64,000 nucleotides of DNA. Origin: Inquilinus limosus. Lineage in GTDB: Bacteria > Pseudomonadota > Alphaproteobacteria > DSM-16000 > Inquilinaceae. The stretch covers positions 1 through 64,000 of the forward strand of contig NZ_NHON01000013.1 of NCBI RefSeq assembly GCF_002195995.1. Reading direction: 5' to 3'. Under the pieces are notes generated by a model that made no database searches, was not told where the DNA came from, and saw only the letters and a list, made by a program, of their open reading frames with translations. A program made the position numbers and the translations under genes. Positions 46,445-53,559 of the stretch are shown piece after piece. The stretch's first letter is position 1; each line of letters starts with the position of its first letter.

Positions 46445-46521
46445 TTGGAAAATCCGCGCTATATCATTGAACGGTGAGCTGCGGATAGGTTGTGTTCGCA
46501 CCCCTACCGTGGACAATATCA

Positions 46522-46552
46522 GAAGGCGGGTCCCGCAAGGGACGCCGCCTTC
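46522..46552. terminator. Hairpin between integrase and Abi genes
   Basis: A long stem (GAAGGCGG/CCGCCTTC with inner GTCCC/GGGAC around GCAA and one bulged G) is followed on the plus strand by ACTCTTTT. It separates the integrase end (46678) from the Abi gene and could isolate the latter. The T run favours rightward termination. Confidence 0.5.
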
Positions 46553-46677
46553 ACTCTTTTATCAGGATAGTTTGCGCGCGACCAGCCAGCTACCATTCCC
46601 CCGCCAGCGTGTCGGCGATTGGCGGTATGGTTCGGACCTCCGCGTTCTGCTCGACCTCTGAATGCAAGTTTGCGGGA

Positions 46678-47934
46678 TCAGCGCAGCAACTCCCGCTCCA
46701 GCGCCACCCCGATCTTCCGATCCGCGTCCCGCTGGTCGAAGAGGTGCCCGTACAGGTCATAGGTGATCTGGATGGAGCTGTGGCCCATCCGCATCTGGAC
46801 CTGCTTCGGCGTCATGCCGCGCTCGATCAGCAGTGAGGCGTGGATGTGCCGGAGGGTGTTGAGCGGGTAGCTCGGCCGCAAGATCGTCTCGCCCTTCCTG
46901 GACTTCGCCCGCCGGGTCAGGCCGGCCGCTTGGCAGAGCGGCACCCACATGCGGTTCGTGACGTTCGCGTGCGTCTGCGCCGTGCCGAGCGACGTCGGCA
47001 GCAGGAGGTGGACGGTCTTGTTCGGCCGCGATGGATCCGGCAGCGCCGACGACCGCGGCAGCACCAGCAGCCAGCGCTTCAGCAGCGCGACGAGCTGCGG
47101 GCCGAACGTGATGAACCGATCGCCGTTTTCCGTCTTGGTCAGGCCCAGCATGCACTTCTCATCGGCCTTACGGCGGACGATCGCGCCCGGGTTCTTGCCA
47201 GCCAGGGTCAGATCCTCCACGGCCAAGCCGCGCAGCTCCGATGGCCGGAGCCCTCCGAACACGCCGATATTGACCCAGACCTCGGTGAAGGTCGGCGGAT
47301 CGGGCGCTTCGGTCGCGGCCGTCCCCAGGAGGCTCTTGATCTCTGGCTTCTCCGGGATCTGGACCCGCTTCCGGGTGCCGGTCGCGGCGACGACTCGGGT
47401 TGCCTGCGCCGGGCTGGCCGGGATCGTGCCCGCGCGCTGGGCATGCGCGAACATCATCCGCACGGACGACATCACCCGCCGCGTCATCGGCACCGAGGTC
47501 TTCTTGACCAGCGCGGCCTTGAGCGCCTCGCAGTCGGGCCCTGTCACCTGGCCGAGTTGCAGCGAACCGAACGCCACGGGCTTGCCGTCGCGCTCGATCA
47601 TCGCCGCCACGATGTGGTTGTCGCGGTGCTGCTCGTACTTCGACCAGGTCGCCTCGGTGCGCCCGAGATCCTGGACTGCCTTGATCCAGGCGTCGCACCC
47701 GTCCTTGACGGTGATGGTCTGGGTCGGCTCGGGCGCCGCGCTGGCCGCAGGCTCCTCGATCGCCTCCGGCGTCGCCTCAACGACGCTGCGATAGGCCTTG
47801 GCCTTCCTGAGAGCGCCCTGGCCGCTGAACTGCTTGCGCCGGCGGACGCCGTTGGCATCGCGCCAGTCGACCGTGTAGCCGGTGCGCGTCTCGCCCTTGG
47901 CCGTCTTCCAACTGCACCGGCTGATGGCCGCCAT
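46678..47934 (-). CDS. int: Tyrosine-type phage integrase
   Basis: A 418-residue site-specific recombinase. N-terminal Arm-binding region; core-binding domain around residues 70-180 (ATWSKYEQHRDNH). The catalytic domain has Arg230 (GGLRPSEL), Arg362/His363 (TLRHIH), His385 (GHSSIQ) and Tyr395 (YDLYGHLF). Asn359 stands where box II often has a histidine. It lies 1.1 kb from the tRNA-Ile fragment, which fits integration there. It is the last gene of the leftward operon. Confidence 0.93.
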   Translation of the reverse strand: MAAISRCSWKTAKGETRTGYTVDWRDANGVRRRKQFSGQGALRKAKAYRSVVEATPEAIEEPAASAAPEPTQTITVKDGCDAWIKAVQDLGRTEATWSKYEQHRDNHIVAAMIERDGKPVAFGSLQLGQVTGPDCEALKAALVKKTSVPMTRRVMSSVRMMFAHAQRAGTIPASPAQATRVVAATGTRKRVQIPEKPEIKSLLGTAATEAPDPPTFTEVWVNIGVFGGLRPSELRGLAVEDLTLAGKNPGAIVRRKADEKCMLGLTKTENGDRFITFGPQLVALLKRWLLVLPRSSALPDPSRPNKTVHLLLPTSLGTAQTHANVTNRMWVPLCQAAGLTRRAKSRKGETILRPSYPLNTLRHIHASLLIERGMTPKQVQMRMGHSSIQITYDLYGHLFDQRDADRKIGVALERELLR

Positions 47935-47946
47935 GCTGCCCTGCTG

Positions 47947-48234
47947 CTAGGCCGCGGGAATGCCGCGCACCACGCGATCATACCACCGCAGCAGCTGGAC
48001 GCGATCACCGACCAAGCCGACGCCCGGAACCTTGCGGACGGGGATGGCGTCGGCAGCCGGCGTCTGGCCGCGTCGGGCGGCCTCGACCATGCGATAGATC
48101 TGCTTCGGCCGCAGCTTCACCACCGCGGCGATCTCGTCGGCGCCCTCCACCGGCTGGGGCTCGTCGGCCTGCTCGACCGGCTGCGCCAGCTTGTGGCCGT
48201 AGTAGCCCGGGCGGGGGCTTGCGTTCGCCATCAT
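47947..48234 (-). CDS. Small helix-turn-helix protein, possible excisionase
   Basis: A 95-residue protein. Residues about 35-60 (EIAAVVKLRPKQIYRMVEAA) look like the winged-helix unit of MerR/Xis-type excisionases. Its ATG overlaps the stop of the RHH gene (ATGATGG) and its end is 12 bp before the integrase. The position and size fit a recombination directionality factor, but the family match is weak. Confidence 0.5.
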   Translation of the reverse strand: MMANASPRPGYYGHKLAQPVEQADEPQPVEGADEIAAVVKLRPKQIYRMVEAARRGQTPAADAIPVRKVPGVGLVGDRVQLLRWYDRVVRGIPAA

Positions 48235-48422
48235 CCCTCGCAGTCCTCCAGGCCCCATTCCACCAGCGTGCGCACCTGCTCGGCGAACGACGTTCGCTCC
48301 CGCTCGGCGCGCTGCCTGATCTGCTCGAACGTGTCGCGGTCGAACGAGACGACGATGCGGGTGGCGCTGTCGGGCGTGCGGCGGTAGCCGGCGCCTGGCA
48401 GCTTCTGAGGGGCGGCGGTCAT
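48231..48422 (-). CDS. Ribbon-helix-helix (Arc/CopG-like) small regulator
   Basis: A 63-residue protein with RIVVSFDRDTFEQIRQRAER, then TSFAEQVRTLVEWGLE: a beta strand followed by two helices, the RHH DNA-binding fold. It is co-transcribed with the excisionase-like gene (4-bp overlap). It may regulate the leftward operon. Confidence 0.7.
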   Translation of the reverse strand: MTAAPQKLPGAGYRRTPDSATRIVVSFDRDTFEQIRQRAERERTSFAEQVRTLVEWGLEDCEG

Positions 48423-48432
48423 CGGTGCGGCC

Positions 48433-48534
48433 CTACATCGGCGGCAGGGCGTTCGCGCCCAGCCAGTAGCCGGCGCCGATGCCGAGGGCGATGCAGGCGG
48501 CGCCAGCGAGAATGATGAGCGTGATGCAATCCAT
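48433..48534 (-). CDS. Predicted 33-residue single-span membrane protein
   Basis: A very short frame starting MDCITLIILAGAAC and ending ANALPPM. Residues 4-25 are almost all hydrophobic or small, making one membrane helix. It sits between the CHC2 gene and the RHH gene on the same strand, filling the gap with only 10 bp to the next start. No strong ribosome site is seen, so it is tentative. Confidence 0.4.
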   Translation of the reverse strand: MDCITLIILAGAACIALGIGAGYWLGANALPPM

Positions 48535-48615
48535 GCGGTGATGCTCGTGTGGTTCAGAAGCGCGACCCGCCGCAGCCGCCCCGGAGGACAACTGCGGCGG
48601 TGATCGCTCACTTGG

Positions 48616-49146
48616 TCAGGCGCTCGGCCGCGGCGCGGCGCTGGCGATGCCGGCTCGCACCTGGGCGACGATCTCGAAGGCCACCGGCATCTGGCGCCCC
48701 GCCTCCGGCCACCGCTCGAGCAGGGCCAGCCGCTCCTCTTCCGTGAAGGCCGAGAGGGCATTCGCTATGGCGCCGACCATCTCGCCGAAGCGGAAGTTGG
48801 TGATAGCGCCGCTGGTCGGCGCGCCAGTCTGATCCCCGACGCTGCCGGGCGTTTGGTCGCCGTAGCCGGTCAGGCAAGCCTGCGGCTTGCCGTCTGCGCC
48901 GCGCTTGAGAAGCCACGGCCGAACCTCGGCGTAATGCTGCGCGTCGCCATGGGCGCCGCAGCTAAGACACTGGTACGTGCCCTTTCTGTCGTTGACCGTG
49001 AAGCTGGGCGTCTTCTCGTCATGGAACGGGCAGAGACCAATGAACTCATGCCCGCGGCCGAACCGCGATGGCTTCAGGTCGACGTCACGCCCAATCAGGT
49101 CGGACAGGCGGCCGGTGGGCGGCAGCGGGATCACGTTCTCGGTCAT
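48616..49146 (-). CDS. CHC2 zinc-finger protein (primase N-domain only)
   Basis: A 176-residue protein whose first 90 residues match the DnaG zinc-binding domain: LCPFHDEKTPSFTVN followed by YQCLSCGAHGD (C-x2-H, C-x2-C). The Toprim polymerase domain of primases is absent; the rest is unassigned helical sequence. It overlaps the previous gene by 4 bp. It may recognise DNA at the phage origin and recruit the host primase. Confidence 0.75.
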   Translation of the reverse strand: MTENVIPLPPTGRLSDLIGRDVDLKPSRFGRGHEFIGLCPFHDEKTPSFTVNDRKGTYQCLSCGAHGDAQHYAEVRPWLLKRGADGKPQACLTGYGDQTPGSVGDQTGAPTSGAITNFRFGEMVGAIANALSAFTEEERLALLERWPEAGRQMPVAFEIVAQVRAGIASAAPRPSA

Positions 49147-49511
49147 ACAGCGCCCCCTCTCTGCGCCGCGGCCATGGCATCGAGGTCGGAAAGGACTCGG
49201 AGCATCATGCGCTCGCCCGGGTCCAGCTCGCGATTCACGATGACGGCGGCGCCATCGCTGGACAGAAGGTCCGGCCAGAGCCCAATGCGGAGCTTCGCGG
49301 CGGCGCCGGCGGCAGTGCGCGCCGGGGTCGCCAGGATCTGGTCGCGCATCCGGTTGAGCCGGTCGCAGGTCCGGTTGAAGGTCTTCTCGTCGATGTCCTT
49401 GGCTGCGTCGAGGGCGGCGCCTTCGCGCCAGACGATCCGGGCGAGGGAGAGGAGGGCAGCGTCATCGCCGCCGGGCAAGGAGGGAGCGGCAGAGCCGTCG
49501 AGAGGGGCCAT
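49143..49511 (-). CDS. Hypothetical phage protein
   Basis: A 122-residue protein of unknown function, helical with several Arg-rich turns. It begins MAPLDGSAAPSLPGG, nearly the same as the next upstream gene (MTPLDGQAAPSLPSG), and the translation leaders match as well, while the remaining sequence differs. Coupled to the CHC2 gene by ATGA. Confidence 0.6.
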   Translation of the reverse strand: MAPLDGSAAPSLPGGDDAALLSLARIVWREGAALDAAKDIDEKTFNRTCDRLNRMRDQILATPARTAAGAAAKLRIGLWPDLLSSDGAAVIVNRELDPGERMMLRVLSDLDAMAAAQRGGAV

Positions 49512-49570
49512 GATGATTTTCTCGTGAAACTGTGTGGGTGATGCCTCGTGTGTGCGCAGCGCGCGGCGCG

Positions 49571-49936
49571 TCAGGTGTGCGCGTGCACGCACGGGCCCGC
49601 GCCCGTCCCGGGGTTGGCTTCCTCCCGGCGGAGCTCGGCCTTCACAGCCTGCATCCACAGAGTGACGCCGACAGACATCAGCCCGCGGAAGACGCTCCGA
49701 TCTGCCGCCGACAGATCAAACTTCAGCTCGTCGAGCTCACCGATGCTGAGGACGATGCCGGCTTGGCGGGCCTGGGCAATCCAGGCTGCGGCGTCGAATT
49801 CCTCAGGGGTTGGCGGGCGCAGATGCTTCCGGCCCTGCGCCGTCTCATACCCGCGCTGTACAATCGCCGCGGGAGCAAAGGTGGTGTCGGCGCCGCTCGG
49901 CAGGGATGGGGCGGCTTGGCCGTCGAGAGGAGTCAT
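49571..49936 (-). CDS. Hypothetical phage protein
   Basis: A 121-residue protein of unknown function. It shares its first 15 residues and upstream leader (CACGAGGAAATCA) with the downstream gene. The middle (PPTPEEFDAAAWIAQARQAG, then LSAADRSVFRGL) is helical. Its C-terminus runs into a GC-rich intergenic stretch that is itself repeated upstream. GAGG precedes the ATG. Confidence 0.55.
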   Translation of the reverse strand: MTPLDGQAAPSLPSGADTTFAPAAIVQRGYETAQGRKHLRPPTPEEFDAAAWIAQARQAGIVLSIGELDELKFDLSAADRSVFRGLMSVGVTLWMQAVKAELRREEANPGTGAGPCVHAHT

Positions 49937-50019
49937 GGGTGATTTCCTCGTGAGACTGAAGAAGGGATGCGCAGCGCGCCGTGCACGCGCGGGCGTGGGC
50001 CCGCGCGAGGCACTCCCAA

Positions 50020-50679
50020 TCAGGCGTTAGCCTGGAGATGCTCGATGTCGGAGAGGACGGCCTTGAAAGCCCCTCCCTCATAGTCGTCGCTCAGATCGTG
50101 GACCCACATGAAGTTGTCGGCCAACGTGCGGAGCTTCAGGGCGACCCCCGCCGGCGTCGTCGGGCGGCAGGCGTGCAACTCGTCGGTCGCGGCGTTGATC
50201 GCATCGCCCGCTTCGCTCTGGGCGGCTTCGAGCGCGTACATGCCGAACTCTTCGCGGATCGCATGGATCCGCTGTTCGTCTGCCGCCATCTCCGCTCTCA
50301 GCCGCTCTCTCTTCGCATTCAGGCGCTCGATGATTTCGGACAGGGGAGTCATCTCGCCCGGAGCGGTGGCGACGCGGGCGTCATCGCCGCTGCCATGCGC
50401 AACGCAGCGGAAATGCTGGATCTCGCGGGCGATGTGCTTCTTGATCCCCTCCTCCGTGAACACGAAGACCGGCTCGCGGGTCTCGGTGATAGCGCCGATC
50501 CTGGCCTTCGGGAGCAGCGCGTGCTCGCCATACTTGGCCTTCGCAGCATCCTCGGCCTCACTCAGGCGGGTCTCCGCGGCGAGATAGGCATCGTCCGCGG
50601 CCTTGAACTTGGCATGGACCGCGAAGAAGGGGTCGGAAGCCGAGGCTGAGAGCTCGGCGGGAATGACGTCACGAGGCAT
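50020..50679 (-). CDS. Hypothetical coiled-coil phage protein
   Basis: A 219-residue, highly charged protein with long heptad-like stretches (AAETRLSEAEDAAKAKYGEH, then SEIIERLNAKRERLRAEMAA). No signal or membrane segment. It is the first gene of the leftward operon, with a strong ribosome site (GGGGAGGT) and a repressor-type operator about 60-75 bp upstream. Function unknown. Confidence 0.7.
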   Translation of the reverse strand: MPRDVIPAELSASASDPFFAVHAKFKAADDAYLAAETRLSEAEDAAKAKYGEHALLPKARIGAITETREPVFVFTEEGIKKHIAREIQHFRCVAHGSGDDARVATAPGEMTPLSEIIERLNAKRERLRAEMAADEQRIHAIREEFGMYALEAAQSEAGDAINAATDELHACRPTTPAGVALKLRTLADNFMWVHDLSDDYEGGAFKAVLSDIEHLQANA

Positions 50680-50737
50680 TTTGCTTACCTCCCCAGTGGG
50701 CGCCTCTAAGGGCGGTCAGCGGTGGCTGACGAGGGAA

Positions 50738-50754
50738 TTTACGTTAAACGTAAC
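50738..50754. promoter_or_regulatory. Repressor operator for the leftward early operon
   Basis: TTACG-N5-CGTAA palindrome (50739-50753). It has the same arms and spacing as the site directly before the repressor gene (51611-51627), and it lies upstream of the leftward operon. This links the CI-like repressor to integration and early genes. Confidence 0.7.
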
Positions 50755-50764
50755 TTCCGGGTCA

Positions 50765-50785
50765 AGCCGCTATTCGCTAGCGGCT
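50765..50785. terminator. Hairpin between repressor and leftward operon
   Basis: Perfect 8-bp stem AGCCGCTA/TAGCGGCT with loop TTCGC. On the plus strand it is followed by TTTCGT; on the minus strand no T run follows. It lies between the repressor stop and the operator at 50738 and could stop repressor transcripts. Confidence 0.4.
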
Positions 50786-50899
50786 TTCGTCCACTGAAAG
50801 TGTGGCCGAGATTTTGCCGCTGGGGTGATGCTCGCTCCGGACGGCGCGGTGACCGCCCAGCCCGACGAGCTCTGGCGCGGGCTGCGAGCGATGGGTGCC

Positions 50900-51610
50900 T
50901 TACGACTGGTCCCGGCTAAGGCTAGCTAGGAACTGACCGCTAAGTCGAAGCCCAACGCGAGCAGCACTCTGTACAGCGACGTCAGTCATAGGGGGGATGG
51001 CGTGGTTGAGGCTTGCGAGTGTAAATAGATCGGCTGATGATCCGGGTAAGAGCGTCTTTAAAAACTTGCGGCCATCTGGCAATCCCACAACGCAAGTGTC
51101 GCCTAGCATATCGGGAGAGGGGCGGCTATCGCTTGGTCTATATACCAATATATCGCCCTCACGATAGACTGGGGAAAGAGTTCCGCCCCTGACCACTATC
51201 GCCTCTATATCATCCGCCATTGCGGGTAGGCCGAAAACTAATCCGCGGGCCTTATCTTCAGATGTGTAGTCAATTAGATCGGCGCCACCCACAAAGCCAA
51301 CGACCGTGATTCGCCTTGTGCGCAGGAGCGCCTGCGATGTGCTTGGGGCGACATACGGGCCATCTCCTTCTTCATCCGGCGGCCCGGCTAACAAGAAGGG
51401 CGTGGCCACCCCGAGATGCCTCGCGATGGCCTCAAGCATGTCCTGTGTATACGCCTGCTTGTGGCTCTCAATTCGGGAGATGTTGGCAATCGACGTGCCT
51501 ATGGCTTCCGCCAACTGACCTTGCGTCAGGTTTCGAGCCTTGCGCCATTCGCGGATGAAGTGGCGCTCACGTTCGGCTGGTGATCGGCTTGGCACTGGCA
51601 TGATGCCCAT
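50900..51610 (-). CDS. CI-like phage repressor with S24 peptidase-type domain
   Basis: A 236-residue repressor: helix-turn-helix (RNLTQGQLAEAIGTSIANIS, about residues 26-45) and a LexA/S24-type C-terminal domain (VRGGTLSPVYREGDILVY, then KFLKTLLPG). The nucleophile position, normally G-D-S-M, reads G-G-T-L (Thr144), while Lys185 is kept; self-cleavage may be altered or lost. A Met at 51601 is an alternative start. Operators lie directly before the gene and before the leftward operon. It diverges from the Cro-like gene. Confidence 0.88.
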   Translation of the reverse strand: MGIMPVPSRSPAERERHFIREWRKARNLTQGQLAEAIGTSIANISRIESHKQAYTQDMLEAIARHLGVATPFLLAGPPDEEGDGPYVAPSTSQALLRTRRITVVGFVGGADLIDYTSEDKARGLVFGLPAMADDIEAIVVRGGTLSPVYREGDILVYRPSDSRPSPDMLGDTCVVGLPDGRKFLKTLLPGSSADLFTLASLNHAIPPMTDVAVQSAARVGLRLSGQFLASLSRDQS

Positions 51611-51627
51611 TTTACGGAATGCGTAAA
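51611..51627. promoter_or_regulatory. Repressor operator at the cI/cro divergent promoter
   Basis: TTTACG-GAATG-CGTAAA, a perfect 17-bp inverted repeat touching the repressor start codon. It matches the TTACG-N5-CGTAA site at 50739-50753. It lies between the repressor and the Cro-like gene, as expected of a genetic switch. Confidence 0.78.
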
Positions 51628-51689
51628 CTTTTGTCGCTATCGTGATCCGAAAATGTCTTGCCGTTCATTTCCGTTTGGCGCAAATATGA

Positions 51690-51908
51690 ATGATGCCTCA
51701 CGCTCTCCGGCTATATCGCAGATCAACGGGATTGTCGCTGCAGACCCTCGCGTCGCGGATTGGCATCTCTGTGGCATCGCTTTCTAGGATCGAGACCGGC
51801 AAGCAAACGCCCTCGGTTCCGACCCTGCTGAAGATCGTCGACGAGACGGCTGGCGCCGTATCCGTCAGCGACTTTCGGCAGAAGCGGCGCGAGGAGTGCG
51901 CCGCATGA
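51690..51908 (+). CDS. Cro-like small helix-turn-helix protein
   Basis: A 72-residue protein that is one XRE domain: RLYRRSTGLSLQTLASRIGI, then VASLSRIETGKQTPSVPTLL. It is the first rightward gene opposite the CI-like repressor, the place of Cro. Two adjacent ATGs (51690, 51693) are possible starts. A clear ribosome site is not visible. Confidence 0.75.
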   Translation: MMPHALRLYRRSTGLSLQTLASRIGISVASLSRIETGKQTPSVPTLLKIVDETAGAVSVSDFRQKRREECAA

Positions 51909-51971
51909 CCGAGCATTACGATGCCGAGGCCCTTGGGCTAGCCCGCCCCATCCGAAGCGCGGCCGCGCGGC

Positions 51972-52199
51972 CTAGACGCGTGATGAAATGTGGCGAAGTC
52001 GTCCTGCGAGCGCTTCGACCAAATCGCGCACCCGCTCCTGATACGGCCCGGAGAGGTCGATCGATTGAGCCGCTTTTTCGAGATCATCGGACAGGCGAGG
52101 AAGGTCGATGCTGATCTGCTTTGCAATGGCAGCGACCACGATCGGCAAGACGTCTCGCTCGGCCATGAACACTTCGCTGAGACTGAGGTCCTCTGACAT
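51972..52199 (-). CDS. Small hypothetical protein in a leftward pocket
   Basis: A 75-residue helical protein (MSEDLSLSEVFMAERD start). GGAGGGG 5 bp before the ATG at 52199 supports translation. It is on the minus strand inside the otherwise rightward lytic region, downstream of another short minus frame. No family recognised. Confidence 0.5.
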   Translation of the reverse strand: MSEDLSLSEVFMAERDVLPIVVAAIAKQISIDLPRLSDDLEKAAQSIDLSGPYQERVRDLVEALAGRLRHISSRV

Positions 52200-52221
52200 A
52201 TTCCCCTCCATTTGGCGCCCG

Positions 52222-52311
52222 TCACACGACCATCATCTCACGATTCCAGCCCTGCGGGAGAGCGGCGAAGCCGGCGCACAGGCGCCGCAGGATGCTGACG
52301 ATCTTCGGCAT
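52222..52311 (-). CDS. Possible 29-residue peptide gene
   Basis: A tiny frame (MPKIVSILRRLCAGFAALPQ start) with a good AGGAG ribosome site 8 bp before the ATG. It is followed 22 bp later by the 75-residue gene on the same strand. Positively charged helix then hydrophobic; unknown role. Between 52312 and 52561 I see no convincing gene, only the divergent promoter region. Confidence 0.3.
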   Translation of the reverse strand: MPKIVSILRRLCAGFAALPQGWNREMMVV

Positions 52312-52561
52312 GGCCGCTTCTCCTATCTGGTTGTCCGCCTCGCGCCGGGGCCGGATCCCTTCTGTCCGGCCCCGGCCGCACCGGAACCGCGCCGGGCGCT
52401 GGGGAGCCGCCGCGGGCACGCTTCCGATCTCGATATTTTTGATCTCCGCGGAGCGCGGCCCGCTGACCGGGTGCGGCGCGCGGGAGTTCGCACCTCCCGC
52501 GCCGCCTTCAATCCAGAACTGAGTAACCGCGTTCTCCATGCCGCAAAGATGGAGAACTCGA

Positions 52562-52933
52562 ATGCTGATTGCCTCATCCAAAAGCGATAAGGAAATGACC
52601 TCGCTCGACCTCGCGCATGACGAAATCGGCCCTCGACTGGCCGCCCATTTGCGCAGCCTCTATCCGAAGCACGCAGCCAAGCGGCTGGCGACTGATTTCG
52701 GGGTGGAGGAGGTCACGGCGCGAGGGTGGCTGGCCGGTAAGCGGCCCTCGAACCGGCACATGGATCGCATGTTCGCCAGGTGGGGCCGGGCCTTCTTCGA
52801 CTTCCTCTATGCGCCGATCGCCGGCGCCACCGACATCGATTCTCGTCTGGATCGCGTCGCCGCCGACGTGGCCGCGCTCCAGGCCGAGCTCAGGAGAGCA
52901 CGGGATGCAGAAGCTGCGCGGCGCGTGGCGTGA
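52562..52933 (+). CDS. Phage DNA-binding protein (helix-turn-helix)
   Basis: A 123-residue protein with a helix-turn-helix-like segment (AAKRLATDFGVEEVTARGWL, about residues 45-64) and a C-terminal coiled coil (VAADVAALQAELRRARDAEA). TGGAGA precedes the ATG at 52562; a Met 11 codons later is possible. It is the first gene of the rightward replication operon and may regulate it or bind the origin. Confidence 0.65.
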   Translation: MLIASSKSDKEMTSLDLAHDEIGPRLAAHLRSLYPKHAAKRLATDFGVEEVTARGWLAGKRPSNRHMDRMFARWGRAFFDFLYAPIAGATDIDSRLDRVAADVAALQAELRRARDAEAARRVA

Positions 52934-53069
52934 CCGACGGCGGATCCTCGCCGGCTGGCTGGTCAAATGGCACACGTGGCGTGCGGAGGTCGACGCCGCA
53001 CGCGGCCGGTATCACCACGAGCGCGCCGAGGAGTACCGGCGCATCCGCGACGGCGAGGCGGCCCGATGA
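52905..53069 (+). CDS. Small basic hypothetical phage protein
   Basis: A 54-residue Arg/Trp-rich protein (MQKLRGAWRDRRRILAGW start). AGGAG lies 8 bp before the ATG. It overlaps the end of the previous gene and is coupled to the next by ATGA. Unknown function; the basic, helical character suggests nucleic-acid or membrane contact. Confidence 0.5.
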   Translation: MQKLRGAWRDRRRILAGWLVKWHTWRAEVDAARGRYHHERAEEYRRIRDGEAAR

Positions 53070-53557
53070 CGCCCCGCGACATCGAGGACCCGCCTGAGAA
53101 CCACTCCCTTGGTAAGGGAGTGCTCGCGAGTGCAGCCGATGGCTTCGAGCACGTCGGTGATGCGCTAGCGCGGGCGCTCGACAGCATCGCCCGGGGCATT
53201 GACCCGACCTTGGAGCAGATCGAGGCGGCGGCGATGTCCGAGATCGCGAAGATCTTGGGGTGGCCGCTGGACCATGCGGCCTGGAGCGATCCCGAAAACC
53301 TGCCTGATGACCCGGACCCGGATCCCTTCGCCTTGCCGGGGGCGGCCACCTCGCCGGAGGAGCTCGAGCGACGCCTGGCCGCCATCGCTGAGATGACGCC
53401 ACCGACGGACCCCAAGGCGGTCGAGATCTACACGGTGTACGCCGAGGCGGGGCCGCAGGCCGCCCGGCAGGCGATCGTCGATGCCTATGCGCGCGGCGAG
53501 ATCGGCCGAAACCAGGCCAACGTCTTGTTCTTTGTCCTCGGCCTGGGGAGGCTCTGA
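53066..53557 (+). CDS. Hypothetical phage protein
   Basis: A 163-residue acidic protein of unknown function with two helical parts separated by a Pro/Asp-rich linker (NLPDDPDPDPFALPG). It sits just before the DnaB helicase gene. Codons 13-19 contain a perfect palindrome that looks like a tRNA-Thr anticodon arm (53102-53122). Confidence 0.6.
   Translation: MTPRDIEDPPENHSLGKGVLASAADGFEHVGDALARALDSIARGIDPTLEQIEAAAMSEIAKILGWPLDHAAWSDPENLPDDPDPDPFALPGAATSPEELERRLAAIAEMTPPTDPKAVEIYTVYAEAGPQAARQAIVDAYARGEIGRNQANVLFFVLGLGRL
53102..53122 (+). other. Palindrome resembling the tRNA-Thr(GGT) anticodon arm
   Basis: CACTCCC-TTGGTAA-GGGAGTG: a 7-bp perfect stem around a 7-base loop identical to the anticodon loop of tRNA-Thr(GGT). 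No D arm, T arm or acceptor stem is found around it, so it is not a tRNA. It could be chance, a tRNA relic or a functional RNA element. Confidence 0.45.
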
Positions 53558-53559
53558 GC

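Noticed and set aside
51905-52114. Plus-strand frame of about 70 codons after the Cro-like gene
   Set aside because: Only the ATGA overlap speaks for it; most of it is antisense to the better supported 75-residue minus-strand gene.
52222-52581. 119-codon minus-strand frame
   Set aside because: Upstream part has no ribosome site and spans the likely divergent promoter; only the last 29 codons, with AGGAG before an internal ATG, are kept as a weak candidate.
53102-53122. Palindrome as a transcription terminator
   Set aside because: It lies inside a coding sequence and has no T run on either strand.
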